This document shows positions 10,466-20,033 of a DNA stretch of 64,000 nt, in pieces; the first letter of the stretch is position 1, and each line of letters begins with the position of its first letter. The position numbers and the translations under genes are program-made. The notes under the pieces were generated by a model. The model searched no databases and was not told where the DNA came from. It was given only the letters and a program-made list of their open reading frames with translations. Source of the DNA: an uncultured Clostridia bacterium (GTDB lineage: Bacteria; Bacillota; Clostridia; Oscillospirales; Acutalibacteraceae). The stretch is from NCBI GenBank assembly GCA_947369085.1, contig CANBJR010000008.1, positions 1 through 64,000 on the forward strand, in the 5' to 3' direction.

Positions 10466-10895
10466 AGAAAGCGTAACTCTTGACGCTACAAATTTTACGA
10501 CAGAACAGGCAATAAGCTTTTTTGATGAAACGGCAAACAGATACCGCGAAGCAATGAAATTGTCACATACAAACAAAGGCACTCCACACAGAAGAAACTC
10601 ATCAGGAATTATTATATTGCAGAACAACAATGAAGCTGATATATCTGCCTTTGGCTCAGCCGTCACGCTCAATGACGTTATACTTAATGTTTTAATCTTA
10701 AGAGCTAAAGAGGCAGATACAGACGACGTTGCAGCTTTACTTACGGCATTTGCAGGCAAATTACTTTATGAAGCTCTTACAGTCGGAAATTTTACATACA
10801 AGATGGAGAATTTAGCCTTACCGTTAGTCGGAGATACTGTGTGCAAATTAACTGAAAAAGTCAAAGGATTTAAAAATGAATGCCCGACAGATTAA
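10455..10895 (+). CDS. Hypothetical phage protein
   Basis: ORF in operon, ATG at 10455. Confidence 0.6.
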   Translation: MDIKESVTLDATNFTTEQAISFFDETANRYREAMKLSHTNKGTPHRRNSSGIIILQNNNEADISAFGSAVTLNDVILNVLILRAKEADTDDVAALLTAFAGKLLYEALTVGNFTYKMENLALPLVGDTVCKLTEKVKGFKNECPTD

Positions 10896-11109
10896 ACGAG
10901 CGTGGGAAGAATTTTTGCCCGTTGTCGTCTGCAATCCGAACGAGCCGCCTGTTGAGTGCAGCTACATTAAGCAGATTATATACGACCGCACCGACAAAGG
11001 CAAAAAAAGAGTATCCTGCGTATGCGTTGACAAAAACTGCCCGAACAGCACCGTACAAGCGAGGGCGAGAAATATTAAGCTAAAGGAGGATTACGATAAT
11101 GGTAATTAA
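10876..11109 (+). CDS. Hypothetical phage protein
   Basis: ORF in operon. Confidence 0.5.
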   Translation: MNARQIKRAWEEFLPVVVCNPNEPPVECSYIKQIIYDRTDKGKKRVSCVCVDKNCPNSTVQARARNIKLKEDYDNGN

Positions 11110-11383
11110 AATAATTACCGAAAAGGGATTTACAAGAATCGAAATGCCGTCAGACATATCAGAACGTGAACTTTTGAACGCAAAAAACATCCTTGACCGC
11201 ACCTTGCAGGAGCGAACAGAGGAAAAGCGTGCACCGAAATTGAGCTTTTGCAAAAAGTGTGCAAGGTTTATCCGCCGTCTGCATCATCAAATAAAAAAGT
11301 CCCTCTCAGCCGAGCCGAGAAGAACTGAAATAACGGTATTTCGTCCGTTGCTCATTGAAGCAACAGAAACAAATAATTGTTAG
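11099..11383 (+). CDS. Hypothetical phage protein
   Basis: ORF in operon. Confidence 0.5.
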   Translation: MVIKIITEKGFTRIEMPSDISERELLNAKNILDRTLQERTEEKRAPKLSFCKKCARFIRRLHHQIKKSLSAEPRRTEITVFRPLLIEATETNNC

Positions 11384-11389
11384 GAAAAA

Positions 11390-11452
11390 GCCGCTGCAAA
11401 AACGCAGCGGCGGTAAATGAAATAGTAGTCGATGGGTAAATAACTACTATTT
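11390..11452 (+). promoter_or_regulatory. Tandem hairpins upstream of the helicase-methylase gene
   Basis: GCCGCTGC-AAAAAC-GCAGCGGC (11390-11411) and AAATAGTAGT-13 nt-ACTACTATTT (11420-11452), the latter followed by T-rich sequence. Confidence 0.6.
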
Positions 11453-11477
11453 TTAGTATATCAACAAAATCACAAAA

Positions 11478-13994
11478 TTGCAAGGTGTATTTATGAATTA
11501 CATAGATTTTTTAAAAACAAAGGTTGCCGTTGCAAAGCAGACAGGCTTTGAGGCTGACGATTTAAATCCTGCATTGTTTCCACATCAAGCTGATACGGTG
11601 CGTTGGTGTTTAAAGGGCGGCAGACGTGCAGTATTTGCATCATTTGGCAACGGCAAAACCGCAATGGGATTAGAGCTTGCCCACAAATGTGCAGAGCATA
11701 CAGGCAAACCGTCGCTTATTTGCTTACCGCTCGGAGTTAAGCAGGAGTTTATCAGAGATGCCGAGAATATACTCGGTTACGACAAGCCTATATATGTCCG
11801 CAATATGGCCGAAATTAAAAATTGTACAGCTGAAATTATGCTGACAAATTACGAGCGAGTGCGTGACGGTGACATTGATCCCCGATATTTTGGCTGCACT
11901 GTGCTTGACGAAGCGGCCGTATTACGTGACTTTGGCAGTAAAACATATCAGACGTTTTTAAACAAATTTAAGGGCGTACCCTATAAATTTGTAATGACTG
12001 CAACGCCCGACCCTAATAAATACAAAGAGCTTATCCACTATGCAGGCTACCTTGAGATTATGGACACAGGTCAGGCGTTAACCCGATTTTTTCAGCGTGA
12101 CAGCACAAAGGCAAATAATCTTACAATCTATCCACACAAAGAGCAGGAGTTTTGGTTGTGGGTATCATCGTGGGCATTGTTTTACACAAAGCCGAGTGAC
12201 CTCAATCCCAATTACTCTGATGATGGATACGATTTGCCAAAGCTGATTATTAACAAGCACCGCCTCATTACAAAAAAGGCTTGTGACAGTGTTGAGCCGG
12301 ACGGTCAGTTAAAAATGTTTGACGATGCCGCTGTATCTCTTAAGTCAGCGGCAAAAATAAAAAAAGAATCAATCAAACAACGTGTTGCGAAACTAAAAGA
12401 AATTGTTGAGGCAAGTCCAAACGACCATTTTATTTTGTGGCACGACCGGGAAGCGGAGCGCCACGAAATTAAAAAAGCTGTACCCTCCGCCGTTGAGGTT
12501 TACGGCAGTCAAGATTTAGATGTCCGTGAGAAAAATATTATTGATTTTTCGGACGGTAAAACTCAGTATCTTGCAACAAAAAAATGTATCAGCGGCAGCG
12601 GCTGTAACTTTCAGCGGTTTTGCCACCGTGCAATTTTTGTCGGCATAGATTATGAGTTTAACGATTTTATACAGGCGGTACATAGGATTTATCGCTTTAT
12701 GCAAACAAAAGAGGTCATAATTGACATTATTTATATGGATACTGAGGACGAAATCATAAAAGAACTTTTTGCAAAATGGGACCGTTACAATTACCAGACA
12801 CAAAAAATGGTTGATATCCTCAAAAAATACGGACTCTCTAACAATGAGATTAAAGAGAGCCTTGTCAGGACGATGGGAGTGAGCCGCACGGAAGTTAAAG
12901 GAACACATTTCACCGCAATCAATAACGATTGCGTGGAAGAAATGAAAAAGATGAAAGAAAACAGCGTTGATTTGATAGTAACGTCTATCCCTTTTTCGAA
13001 CCATTATGAATACACACCCTCTTATAATGATTTCGGTCATAACGAAAACAACGAAAAGTTTTTTGAACAGATGGACTACTTAACCCCCGAAGCATTAAGA
13101 GTGCTCAAGCCGGGCAGAGTAGCTTGCATACACGTAAAGGACCGTATTTTATTTGGCAATGCAACCGGTGACGGTATGCCGACGGTTGACCCCTTTAGTG
13201 ATATGACCGTGATGCATTTTATAAAGCACGGCTTTAAGTATATGGGGCGAGTCATCATTACAACCGACGTTGTCAGAGAAAACAATCAGACGTACCGACT
13301 CGGGTGGACTGAAAATTGCAAGGACGGCACTAAAATGGGTGTAGGTTGCCCCGAATATGTATTGCTTTTTAGAAAATTACCGACCGATACGTCAAAGGCG
13401 TATGCTGACGAGCCTGTCGTAAAATCAAAAGAGGATTACTCGCGTGGCAGGTGGCAGCTTGACGCCCACGCAGATTGGCGAAGCTCAGGTGACATTCTGC
13501 TCGACAAAGACCAAATTAAAAATATGCCGATTGATACATTGCAGAGGGTTTACCACGAGTATTCTAAAACTCACATTTACGATTATAAAAAGCACGTTGA
13601 ACTTGTCGAAGAACTTGACAAAGAAAACAAACTCCCTGCGTCATTTATGGTATGCGCTCCTGCCTCTTGGACTGATACTGTCTGGGATGATATTAATCGT
13701 ATGAGAACCTTAAACAGCGAGCAGAGCCGCAGAAAATTACAAATGCACGTTTGCCCTTTGCAGCTCGATACCGTCGAAAGGCTTATTGACAGATACTCAA
13801 GCGAGGGTGATACCGTACTTGACTTTTTTGGCGGAATTATGACCGTCCCTTATATGGCCGTAAAAAAAGGCAGATATGGTATAGGTATTGAGCTTAACTC
13901 AGATTACTTTAGGGATGGACTTGCCTACTTAAAAGCAATGGACGCTCAATGTGACGCTCCGACTCTCTTTGATTTTTTACGTGAGGGTGCATAA
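11478..13994 (+). CDS. DEAD/SNF2-like helicase fused to N4/N6 DNA methyltransferase
   Basis: Helicase: FASFGNGKTAMGLELA, VLDEAAVLRD, VMTATPDPN, QAVHRIYRFMQ. Methylase: VDLIVTSIPFSNHYEY and DTVLDFFGGIMTVPYMAVKKGRYGIGIEL. Confidence 0.88.
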   Translation: MQGVFMNYIDFLKTKVAVAKQTGFEADDLNPALFPHQADTVRWCLKGGRRAVFASFGNGKTAMGLELAHKCAEHTGKPSLICLPLGVKQEFIRDAENILGYDKPIYVRNMAEIKNCTAEIMLTNYERVRDGDIDPRYFGCTVLDEAAVLRDFGSKTYQTFLNKFKGVPYKFVMTATPDPNKYKELIHYAGYLEIMDTGQALTRFFQRDSTKANNLTIYPHKEQEFWLWVSSWALFYTKPSDLNPNYSDDGYDLPKLIINKHRLITKKACDSVEPDGQLKMFDDAAVSLKSAAKIKKESIKQRVAKLKEIVEASPNDHFILWHDREAERHEIKKAVPSAVEVYGSQDLDVREKNIIDFSDGKTQYLATKKCISGSGCNFQRFCHRAIFVGIDYEFNDFIQAVHRIYRFMQTKEVIIDIIYMDTEDEIIKELFAKWDRYNYQTQKMVDILKKYGLSNNEIKESLVRTMGVSRTEVKGTHFTAINNDCVEEMKKMKENSVDLIVTSIPFSNHYEYTPSYNDFGHNENNEKFFEQMDYLTPEALRVLKPGRVACIHVKDRILFGNATGDGMPTVDPFSDMTVMHFIKHGFKYMGRVIITTDVVRENNQTYRLGWTENCKDGTKMGVGCPEYVLLFRKLPTDTSKAYADEPVVKSKEDYSRGRWQLDAHADWRSSGDILLDKDQIKNMPIDTLQRVYHEYSKTHIYDYKKHVELVEELDKENKLPASFMVCAPASWTDTVWDDINRMRTLNSEQSRRKLQMHVCPLQLDTVERLIDRYSSEGDTVLDFFGGIMTVPYMAVKKGRYGIGIELNSDYFRDGLAYLKAMDAQCDAPTLFDFLREGA

Positions 13995-15352
13995 TGCTAA
14001 AGTTATTGTTAGGCGGCAGCCCCTGCACATACTGGAGTATTGCACAGTCAAAATACAGAGAAACCGAGCCGAGCGGCTTAGGTTGGGAACTCTTTAAAAA
14101 TTACCTTATCGCAAAAGACAAATACAATCCCGATTATTTTCTTTATGAGAATAATTATAGTATGGATAATAAAATCCGTGACGAAATCACAAAGCAACTC
14201 GGAGTTGAGCTGATAATGATAAACTCTGCGCTTGTATCAGCGCAGAGCAAAAAGCGGCTTTACTGGACGAATATCCCGAATGTGCAGCAACCCGAAGATA
14301 AAGGCATTATGCTTAATGATATTTTGGAGAGCGGTGAAAACTTATCAGCTGATATAAAAAGCTATTGCCTGACAGCCTCCTACAGTGGAGCGTGCGGATG
14401 GAATACGCTTGAGCGGAAACAACGGACAATGGTAGCCGAATCCGTATGCGTTGCACAACGTGGGCGTTACACCGAGAGCGGCAATCGCTCAAAGAAAATT
14501 GAAAACTCTGATACAGAGCAATATTTTGAAGCAAGGACAGACGGCAAAACAAACACGCTGACAACAGTATTAAAAGATAATGCAGTCGCAGAACCTGTTG
14601 CAATAAACGACTATAACGGCAAATGCAGAACTATTAAAGCTCAATATCAAAATACTTCAATTTGTAGCACTTGTTATACAGGTACTTACGGTGCGACGAT
14701 GATTGCAGAGCCGTTGAAAATTTGGAGCAACGGAAAAGGGCAAGGATACGGTGTTTACTCTACGGAACAAAAAGCTCCCACTGTTACTACAAACTATAAA
14801 GCCAGTAAATTTGCAACACCGCTGAGCTGTTCGAAAAATTCGAACAGCTTAAAAATCTACGAAGTACGTGACGGCAATATTACCATTAACGACAAAACCT
14901 ACCCTATAAAACTTGCAGACGGATTTTACATAATCAGGCTTTTGACAGTCCTCGAATGTAAACGTCTGCAAACCGTACCCGATAATTATATTATGCCCTG
15001 CTCCAAATCGCAAAATTATAAAATGCTCGGCAACGGTTGGACGATTGACGTTGTAGCACATATCTTATCCCATATCCCCGACATTAAAAATAAAAATGTT
15101 GAGGTTTTGTCAATGTATGACGGTATGTCGTGCGGTCATATTGCACTCGACAAGCTCGGCTGTAACGTCGTAAATTATTACGCAACCGAGATTGATAAAT
15201 ATGCAATCAAAACTACCTTTGCGAATTATCCTGATACAATCTACCTCGGCGATGCTTTTAATGTCCGCAAGGACGATTTTAAAATTGAGCCGCCGAAGGT
15301 CAATAAGCAAGAGATTTCCGTTGTCAGCGGCAATCAGCTCACATTATTTTAG
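13994..15352 (+). CDS. DNA (cytosine-5) methyltransferase, circularly permuted
   Basis: PC motif GGSPCTYWSIAQ at the N-terminus; motif I EVLSMYDGMSCGHIALDKLG...ATEIDKYAI at the C-terminus. Confidence 0.87.
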   Translation: MLKLLLGGSPCTYWSIAQSKYRETEPSGLGWELFKNYLIAKDKYNPDYFLYENNYSMDNKIRDEITKQLGVELIMINSALVSAQSKKRLYWTNIPNVQQPEDKGIMLNDILESGENLSADIKSYCLTASYSGACGWNTLERKQRTMVAESVCVAQRGRYTESGNRSKKIENSDTEQYFEARTDGKTNTLTTVLKDNAVAEPVAINDYNGKCRTIKAQYQNTSICSTCYTGTYGATMIAEPLKIWSNGKGQGYGVYSTEQKAPTVTTNYKASKFATPLSCSKNSNSLKIYEVRDGNITINDKTYPIKLADGFYIIRLLTVLECKRLQTVPDNYIMPCSKSQNYKMLGNGWTIDVVAHILSHIPDIKNKNVEVLSMYDGMSCGHIALDKLGCNVVNYYATEIDKYAIKTTFANYPDTIYLGDAFNVRKDDFKIEPPKVNKQEISVVSGNQLTLF

Positions 15353-15364
15353 GAGTGATAAAAA

Positions 15365-16471
15365 ATGAGATTTACTTGTATAAAATCGGATTTGATAAAA
15401 GCATTATCAAATACATCCAGAGTGGCAGCGGCAAAAAACTCAATTGCCGCACTCGACGGAGTTTTAATAAAGGCTTATGACAATAAGCTCAACATCTCAG
15501 GTTATAACCTTGAAATCGGCATTACAACTGATATTGACGCTAAAATTCAGGCGGAGGGCGAAATTGTTGTCAGTGCAAAGCTATTTTTGGATATTGTCCG
15601 CCGTTTGCCCGAAGAAATCGTAATAATTGAAACTGATGAAAGAATGGTTACATATATAACCTGCGGAAACGTCAATTATCAGATTGTCGGAATGTCACCA
15701 AAAGAATACCCCGAGTTACCGACCTTTGAACAGACCGAATCAATTACCGTTAACGCCAAAATCCTATGTGAGATGATTCGGCAGACGGTTTATGCAGTAA
15801 GCGAAAACACCGCAAAGCCAATTTTTACAGGCTCGCTTTTTGAAATTGAAAAAGGCAAATTTAAAATTGTAGCTGTTGACGGCTACAAAATGGCTATCAG
15901 AGAGGAAAAAATCAGTTGTGAAAGCAAAACAAGCTTTGTAGTTCCCAGAAAAACTCAGCAGGAAGTATTGAAACTGATAGCCGAAAGTGATGAAAACATT
16001 GAAATCTCAGTCGGTCAGCGGCATATTGCCTTTAAAATTGGAAATTACCGAGTTATTTCCCGACTTGTTGAGGGTACGTTTTTAGATTATAAATCTGCAA
16101 TACCCAAAAAATTCTCAACGGAAATTTTTATCAACAAAAGAAAATTAACGGAATCACTCGAAAGAATGGCACTTTTGACCGACACCAAAGTACAAGCACC
16201 TATAAGGTGTTCTTTTGCAGAAAACGAAATGAAATTTTCTTGCGCGTCGACAAGAGGAAAAGCAAGCGAAAGTCTTTCGGCAAAAATAGACGGTAACCCA
16301 GAGGAAATCGGATTTAATTGTCGTTATATGCTTGACGCTCTGAAAAATACCGATACCGACGAAATCAGGATATTATTACTCCGTTCGACAGCGCCGATAA
16401 TTATCAAACCCGTAAAGGGCAACAGCTTTTTATGTTTTGTGCTACCTATGCGATTGCAGGGAGCAAAATAA
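15365..16471 (+). CDS. dnaN: DNA polymerase III beta subunit-like sliding clamp
   Basis: DnaN-like: VSAKLFLDIVRRLP, GSLFEIEKGKFKIVAVDGYKMAIRE, LLRSTAPIIIKPVKGNSFLCFVLPMRL. Confidence 0.88.
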   Translation: MRFTCIKSDLIKALSNTSRVAAAKNSIAALDGVLIKAYDNKLNISGYNLEIGITTDIDAKIQAEGEIVVSAKLFLDIVRRLPEEIVIIETDERMVTYITCGNVNYQIVGMSPKEYPELPTFEQTESITVNAKILCEMIRQTVYAVSENTAKPIFTGSLFEIEKGKFKIVAVDGYKMAIREEKISCESKTSFVVPRKTQQEVLKLIAESDENIEISVGQRHIAFKIGNYRVISRLVEGTFLDYKSAIPKKFSTEIFINKRKLTESLERMALLTDTKVQAPIRCSFAENEMKFSCASTRGKASESLSAKIDGNPEEIGFNCRYMLDALKNTDTDEIRILLLRSTAPIIIKPVKGNSFLCFVLPMRLQGAK

Positions 16472-16477
16472 ATCAGT

Positions 16478-16593
16478 TAATAAAACGCCGTGCAGTTTTA
16501 TTATACATAAGACCATTTATCTCTGACTTTTTGATAATCCATTAATCTATTGTACTTCTTTCATAATATACCCACGTCGGCACGGCGGCGTGG
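16478..16593 (+). ncRNA. Kissing-loop structured RNA element, copy A
   Basis: Stem1 TAATAAAAC(GCCGTGCA)GTTTTATTA; stem2 CCACGTCG(GCACGG)CGGCGTGG; CCGTGC pairs GCACGG. Confidence 0.72.
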
Positions 16594-16616
16594 AGAAAAA
16601 TAAATAGGTGAAGAAT

Positions 16617-17189
16617 ATGAAAATCAAGAAAGCATTTGAAATTTGTAAAAAACAGGGAGTTATCAGAATTTATCGCAATGATTTTGAAGAGCAGTATTTA
16701 TCTGACGGTGCGGCGATATATCCTATTTTTGAGTTGCCCAACCTCAACGAGGATTACATATGCAGACTTTATGATATTACCGATACGCAACGCGGCAAAA
16801 TAGCGTTTGACATTGTAAAAGGTATGCCGGGCGTTGATGTATCAGACTCAACGGCGGATGAAACTCCTGCGGAAATGTGGGATATTAGTTCAAGTTATAA
16901 CGGAGCAACAATTATTCCGATTGCTACTGATGAGGGAGTAATGTTTATTAATCAGCTTTACTTAAAGCCGTTTACAGATATGCCGCAGAATGATATGCAG
17001 ATAACAAAAAGAGTATGCGGAAATATGAGATACTTTTGTATTAAATTCGGTATGCTTGCTTATGGTTTTATTGCTCCTATGAGCATAGTAACAAAAGATT
17101 TTGTAGCAAAGTTAGAAAGGCTTTACAACCAGAGCAAAATCATCTTAATAAATCAAAGGAGTTCCGAAAATGAAACAGTACGAAGCTGA
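16617..17189 (+). CDS. Hypothetical phage protein
   Basis: ORF; ATG after AGGTG. Confidence 0.6.
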   Translation: MKIKKAFEICKKQGVIRIYRNDFEEQYLSDGAAIYPIFELPNLNEDYICRLYDITDTQRGKIAFDIVKGMPGVDVSDSTADETPAEMWDISSSYNGATIIPIATDEGVMFINQLYLKPFTDMPQNDMQITKRVCGNMRYFCIKFGMLAYGFIAPMSIVTKDFVAKLERLYNQSKIILINQRSSENETVRS

Positions 17190-17535
17190 TGAGCAGCGGA
17201 AGTTATTTCAGTGGATTGCTTTCATTAGAACGGAATACCCCGAAGCTGATATGATGTTCCATATTCCGAACGGCGGCAGCCGCAATAAACTTGAAGCGGC
17301 TAACCTCAAAAAACAGGGAGTCCGTGCAGGCGTGCCGGACTTATTTCTTCCGGTTGCAAGAGGCAAATATCACGGATTATTTATCGAGCTTAAATACGGC
17401 AAAAATAAGGCGACTCAAAAGCAAAAAGAATGGCTTGCAAAGCTCAACGAACAGAGCTATGCCGTAGCCGTTTGCTACGGTTGCAACGAAGCAAGTAAAA
17501 AGATTTTAAAATACCTTAAATTAGGCGAATTTTGA
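17170..17535 (+). CDS. VRR-NUC domain nuclease
   Basis: HIPNGGSRNKLEAANLKKQGVRAGVPDLFLPVARGKYHGLFIELKYGKNKATQKQKEW. Confidence 0.92.
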   Translation: MKQYEADEQRKLFQWIAFIRTEYPEADMMFHIPNGGSRNKLEAANLKKQGVRAGVPDLFLPVARGKYHGLFIELKYGKNKATQKQKEWLAKLNEQSYAVAVCYGCNEASKKILKYLKLGEF

Positions 17536-17575
17536 AGAAGCGAAGCAATCAAAGATTGGAACGGGAGGGCTGACA

Positions 17576-17827
17576 ATGGCAAATGAATCAACACTTGTAG
17601 CAGGAAAAATATCAACGGAAAGTAATGAAAATTGCCTTTATTGCACTCTTGATGAAGACTTAACCTGTTCGCAGGAGTGGTTTAAAAGTCCAGATGGCGA
17701 AATATCAATAGGATTGTGTTGCGGAGGAGCTGAAGTAGCAATCATATTCAAAAGCCATAATAATACTTCTACTCTTGTGACCTCTGCAAAATATTGTCCT
17801 TATTGCGGAAAACAAATATCTTTATAG
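17576..17827 (+). CDS. Small zinc-finger hypothetical protein
   Basis: C-terminal CPYCGK. Confidence 0.5.
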   Translation: MANESTLVAGKISTESNENCLYCTLDEDLTCSQEWFKSPDGEISIGLCCGGAEVAIIFKSHNNTSTLVTSAKYCPYCGKQISL

Positions 17828-18223
17828 GTGGTGGAAAAAATGGCAAGTTGTAAGGATTGCTTATGTGAAATAGTATGCAAATACAATGATGGCGTTAATG
17901 AATATTGTAAGGGTAATTGCCCACATTTCAAAGACCGCGCCCGATTTGTGGAGTTGCCGTGCAAGGTCGGAGATAAAGTATATGAAATGGTTTTGAACCG
18001 AGATAAAAGCTTCAGCCATTGGAATACTCACGAAGTTGTAGGTGTACATCTTGGCGATTTTCCTGATTTGAGAGGTCACAAAAGACAAGAATATCTTGTT
18101 ACTTTTTGTAAAATAATGAATTTTTTAGGTCGTATACCGTTGAATAAACTGGGCAAAACCGTATTTTTAACCCGAGAAGAAGCCGAGAGGGCGTTAAACA
18201 GTTCGGAAAAGTCGAACGGTTGA
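17828..18223 (+). CDS. Hypothetical phage protein
   Basis: ORF in operon, Cys-rich N-terminus. Confidence 0.55.
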   Translation: MVEKMASCKDCLCEIVCKYNDGVNEYCKGNCPHFKDRARFVELPCKVGDKVYEMVLNRDKSFSHWNTHEVVGVHLGDFPDLRGHKRQEYLVTFCKIMNFLGRIPLNKLGKTVFLTREEAERALNSSEKSNG

Positions 18224-18236
18224 AAGGAGAATTTAA

Positions 18237-19307
18237 ATGGCAGAAAACGTACTTGAACGTATGAACAGAATCGGAGCAGACAGAAAAATTGCCGATTTTA
18301 AAGTAAAGCAAAAAGAAAACTATGAATTCAAAGTCAATTACGCTCGTATCAGAGCGTGGGAATTTTACAACGAGTGTGCAAAGCGTGATTTAAACGTCCA
18401 CGTATCTGTTGGCGGACTTGACAGCATTACACTGTTACTGTTTTTAAGGTCAATCGGCATAGATGCACCTGGAATAAGCGTGTCATACCTTGAGGACAAG
18501 TCGATAATGGCGGTACATAAACAACTCGGAGTACAAAGTTTAAAGCCTACAAACAAGGCTGACGGAACACCTTGGAAGAAATCTGAGATACTACAGGAGT
18601 TTGGTTTTCCGGTATTATCAAAAGAAATCGCTGGGAAAATTGAAACACTGCAACACCCGACTGAGAAGAACAAGACAGTCAGACACGCTATTATCACAGG
18701 CGAAACAGGAGCTTATGGAGGTTATCAAAAAAACAGCCGTATGAAACTGTCCCAGAAGTGGCTTGAAAAGTTCGGAGGATATGAAAACGAAACTGAAAAC
18801 GTAAATTACGGTACTCCGAATTTTAAAGTATCTTCAAAGTGTTGTTATTACCTCAAAGAGAAGCCTTGTGACGATTGGGCAAAAGAACATAACAGCGTGC
18901 CTTATCTCGGATTGATGGCTTCCGAGGGTGGCAGACGTGCCAAGTCACTTATGATTAACGGCTGTAATTATTTCGGCAAATCTACAATCCGCTCTGCTCC
19001 GTTTGCTATCTTTAACAGACAGGATATTTTACAGCTTGCACTTGATTTAAATGTACCGGTACCGGAAATCTACGGAACAATTGAGCGCAAAGAGGACGGC
19101 ACTCTTTACACTACTAAGGCACAGCGGACAGGCTGTAGTATGTGCGGATTCGGGGTACATATGGAAAAACGCCCTCATAGGTTCGATTTGCTGAAAGAGC
19201 GAAATCCGAAAGAGTGGGAATATTGGATGTACAATTGCTGTACTGACGAAAACGGTGAAAAATACGGCTGGGCAAGAGTGCTTGACTATATCGGAGTAGG
19301 TTATTAA
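18237..19307 (+). CDS. PAPS reductase / adenine nucleotide alpha-hydrolase family protein
   Basis: PP-loop VSVGGLDSITLLLFLRS plus C-terminal CSMCGFGVHMEKRPHRFDLLKERNPKEW. Confidence 0.85.
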   Translation: MAENVLERMNRIGADRKIADFKVKQKENYEFKVNYARIRAWEFYNECAKRDLNVHVSVGGLDSITLLLFLRSIGIDAPGISVSYLEDKSIMAVHKQLGVQSLKPTNKADGTPWKKSEILQEFGFPVLSKEIAGKIETLQHPTEKNKTVRHAIITGETGAYGGYQKNSRMKLSQKWLEKFGGYENETENVNYGTPNFKVSSKCCYYLKEKPCDDWAKEHNSVPYLGLMASEGGRRAKSLMINGCNYFGKSTIRSAPFAIFNRQDILQLALDLNVPVPEIYGTIERKEDGTLYTTKAQRTGCSMCGFGVHMEKRPHRFDLLKERNPKEWEYWMYNCCTDENGEKYGWARVLDYIGVGY

Positions 19308-19312
19308 GGAGC

Positions 19313-19531
19313 GTGAAAACAATGAGAGTTTATCAATGTGACAGTTGCAAAAAAACAATTACAAATCCGCACGCCGTTAAAATGAAAGAATTTTATGTAG
19401 GTGCAGATTTTGACAATGGGATGTATTTCCCCGTTGACGTTAGAAAAAAAATAAAAATACATCTTTGTGATGATTGTTACAAAGGCTTACACCTTATCGC
19501 TGAAAACAAAAGGAGTGAAAACAATGGCTGA
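19313..19531 (+). CDS. Small Cys-rich hypothetical protein
   Basis: CDSCKK...CDDCYKG. Confidence 0.5.
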   Translation: MKTMRVYQCDSCKKTITNPHAVKMKEFYVGADFDNGMYFPVDVRKKIKIHLCDDCYKGLHLIAENKRSENNG

Positions 19532-19796
19532 AAAAGAATACATAGAGCGGAACGGACTACTTGAATGGACAAGAGAATTTTATCCTGAAGAAAAAGTCTT
19601 TGCAAGTGCAGTAATTAACGCACCCACCGCCGATGTGCAGGAGGTTAGACACGCAGAGTGGGTATTACAGGAAAATAAACATCCAGAGGCTGTTTGCTCA
19701 AATTGTGGCAGAGAGGTAGTTTATCAAATAGTTAATAACCGTTGGGAATTTGAAAATTATTGCCCTCACTGCGGCGCAAAAATGGATAAGGAGTGA
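19524..19796 (+). CDS. Zinc-ribbon hypothetical protein
   Basis: CSNCGRE...CPHCGAKM; ATG at 19524. Confidence 0.55.
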   Translation: MAEKEYIERNGLLEWTREFYPEEKVFASAVINAPTADVQEVRHAEWVLQENKHPEAVCSNCGREVVYQIVNNRWEFENYCPHCGAKMDKE

Positions 19797-19802
19797 ACAG
19801 GA

Positions 19803-20033
19803 ATGACAAGAGCTGAATTAGAAAAACATCTCGGAAACAGAGTAAAAATAACCGTGTTTGACGGAACTGTTATAGAGGGATTTTTACATAAGACAGGCGA
19901 AGAAAGTTTTAAAAACGTTGCAAATTTATACATACCTCGTAATTTATATTTTTGTACTGAACGACAATCGCAAGAAGTTATTTCTTGTCTTTTTAAAGTT
20001 TCGCATATTAAAAAATTAAAAGATTTGGAGTGA
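19803..20033 (+). CDS. Hypothetical protein
   Basis: ORF in operon. Confidence 0.45.
   Translation: MTRAELEKHLGNRVKITVFDGTVIEGFLHKTGEESFKNVANLYIPRNLYFCTERQSQEVISCLFKVSHIKKLKDLE

Noticed and set aside
17308-17340. GTCCGTGCAGG...CGTGCCGGAC hairpin
   Set aside because: Inside the VRR-NUC coding region without a partner hairpin of the kissing architecture
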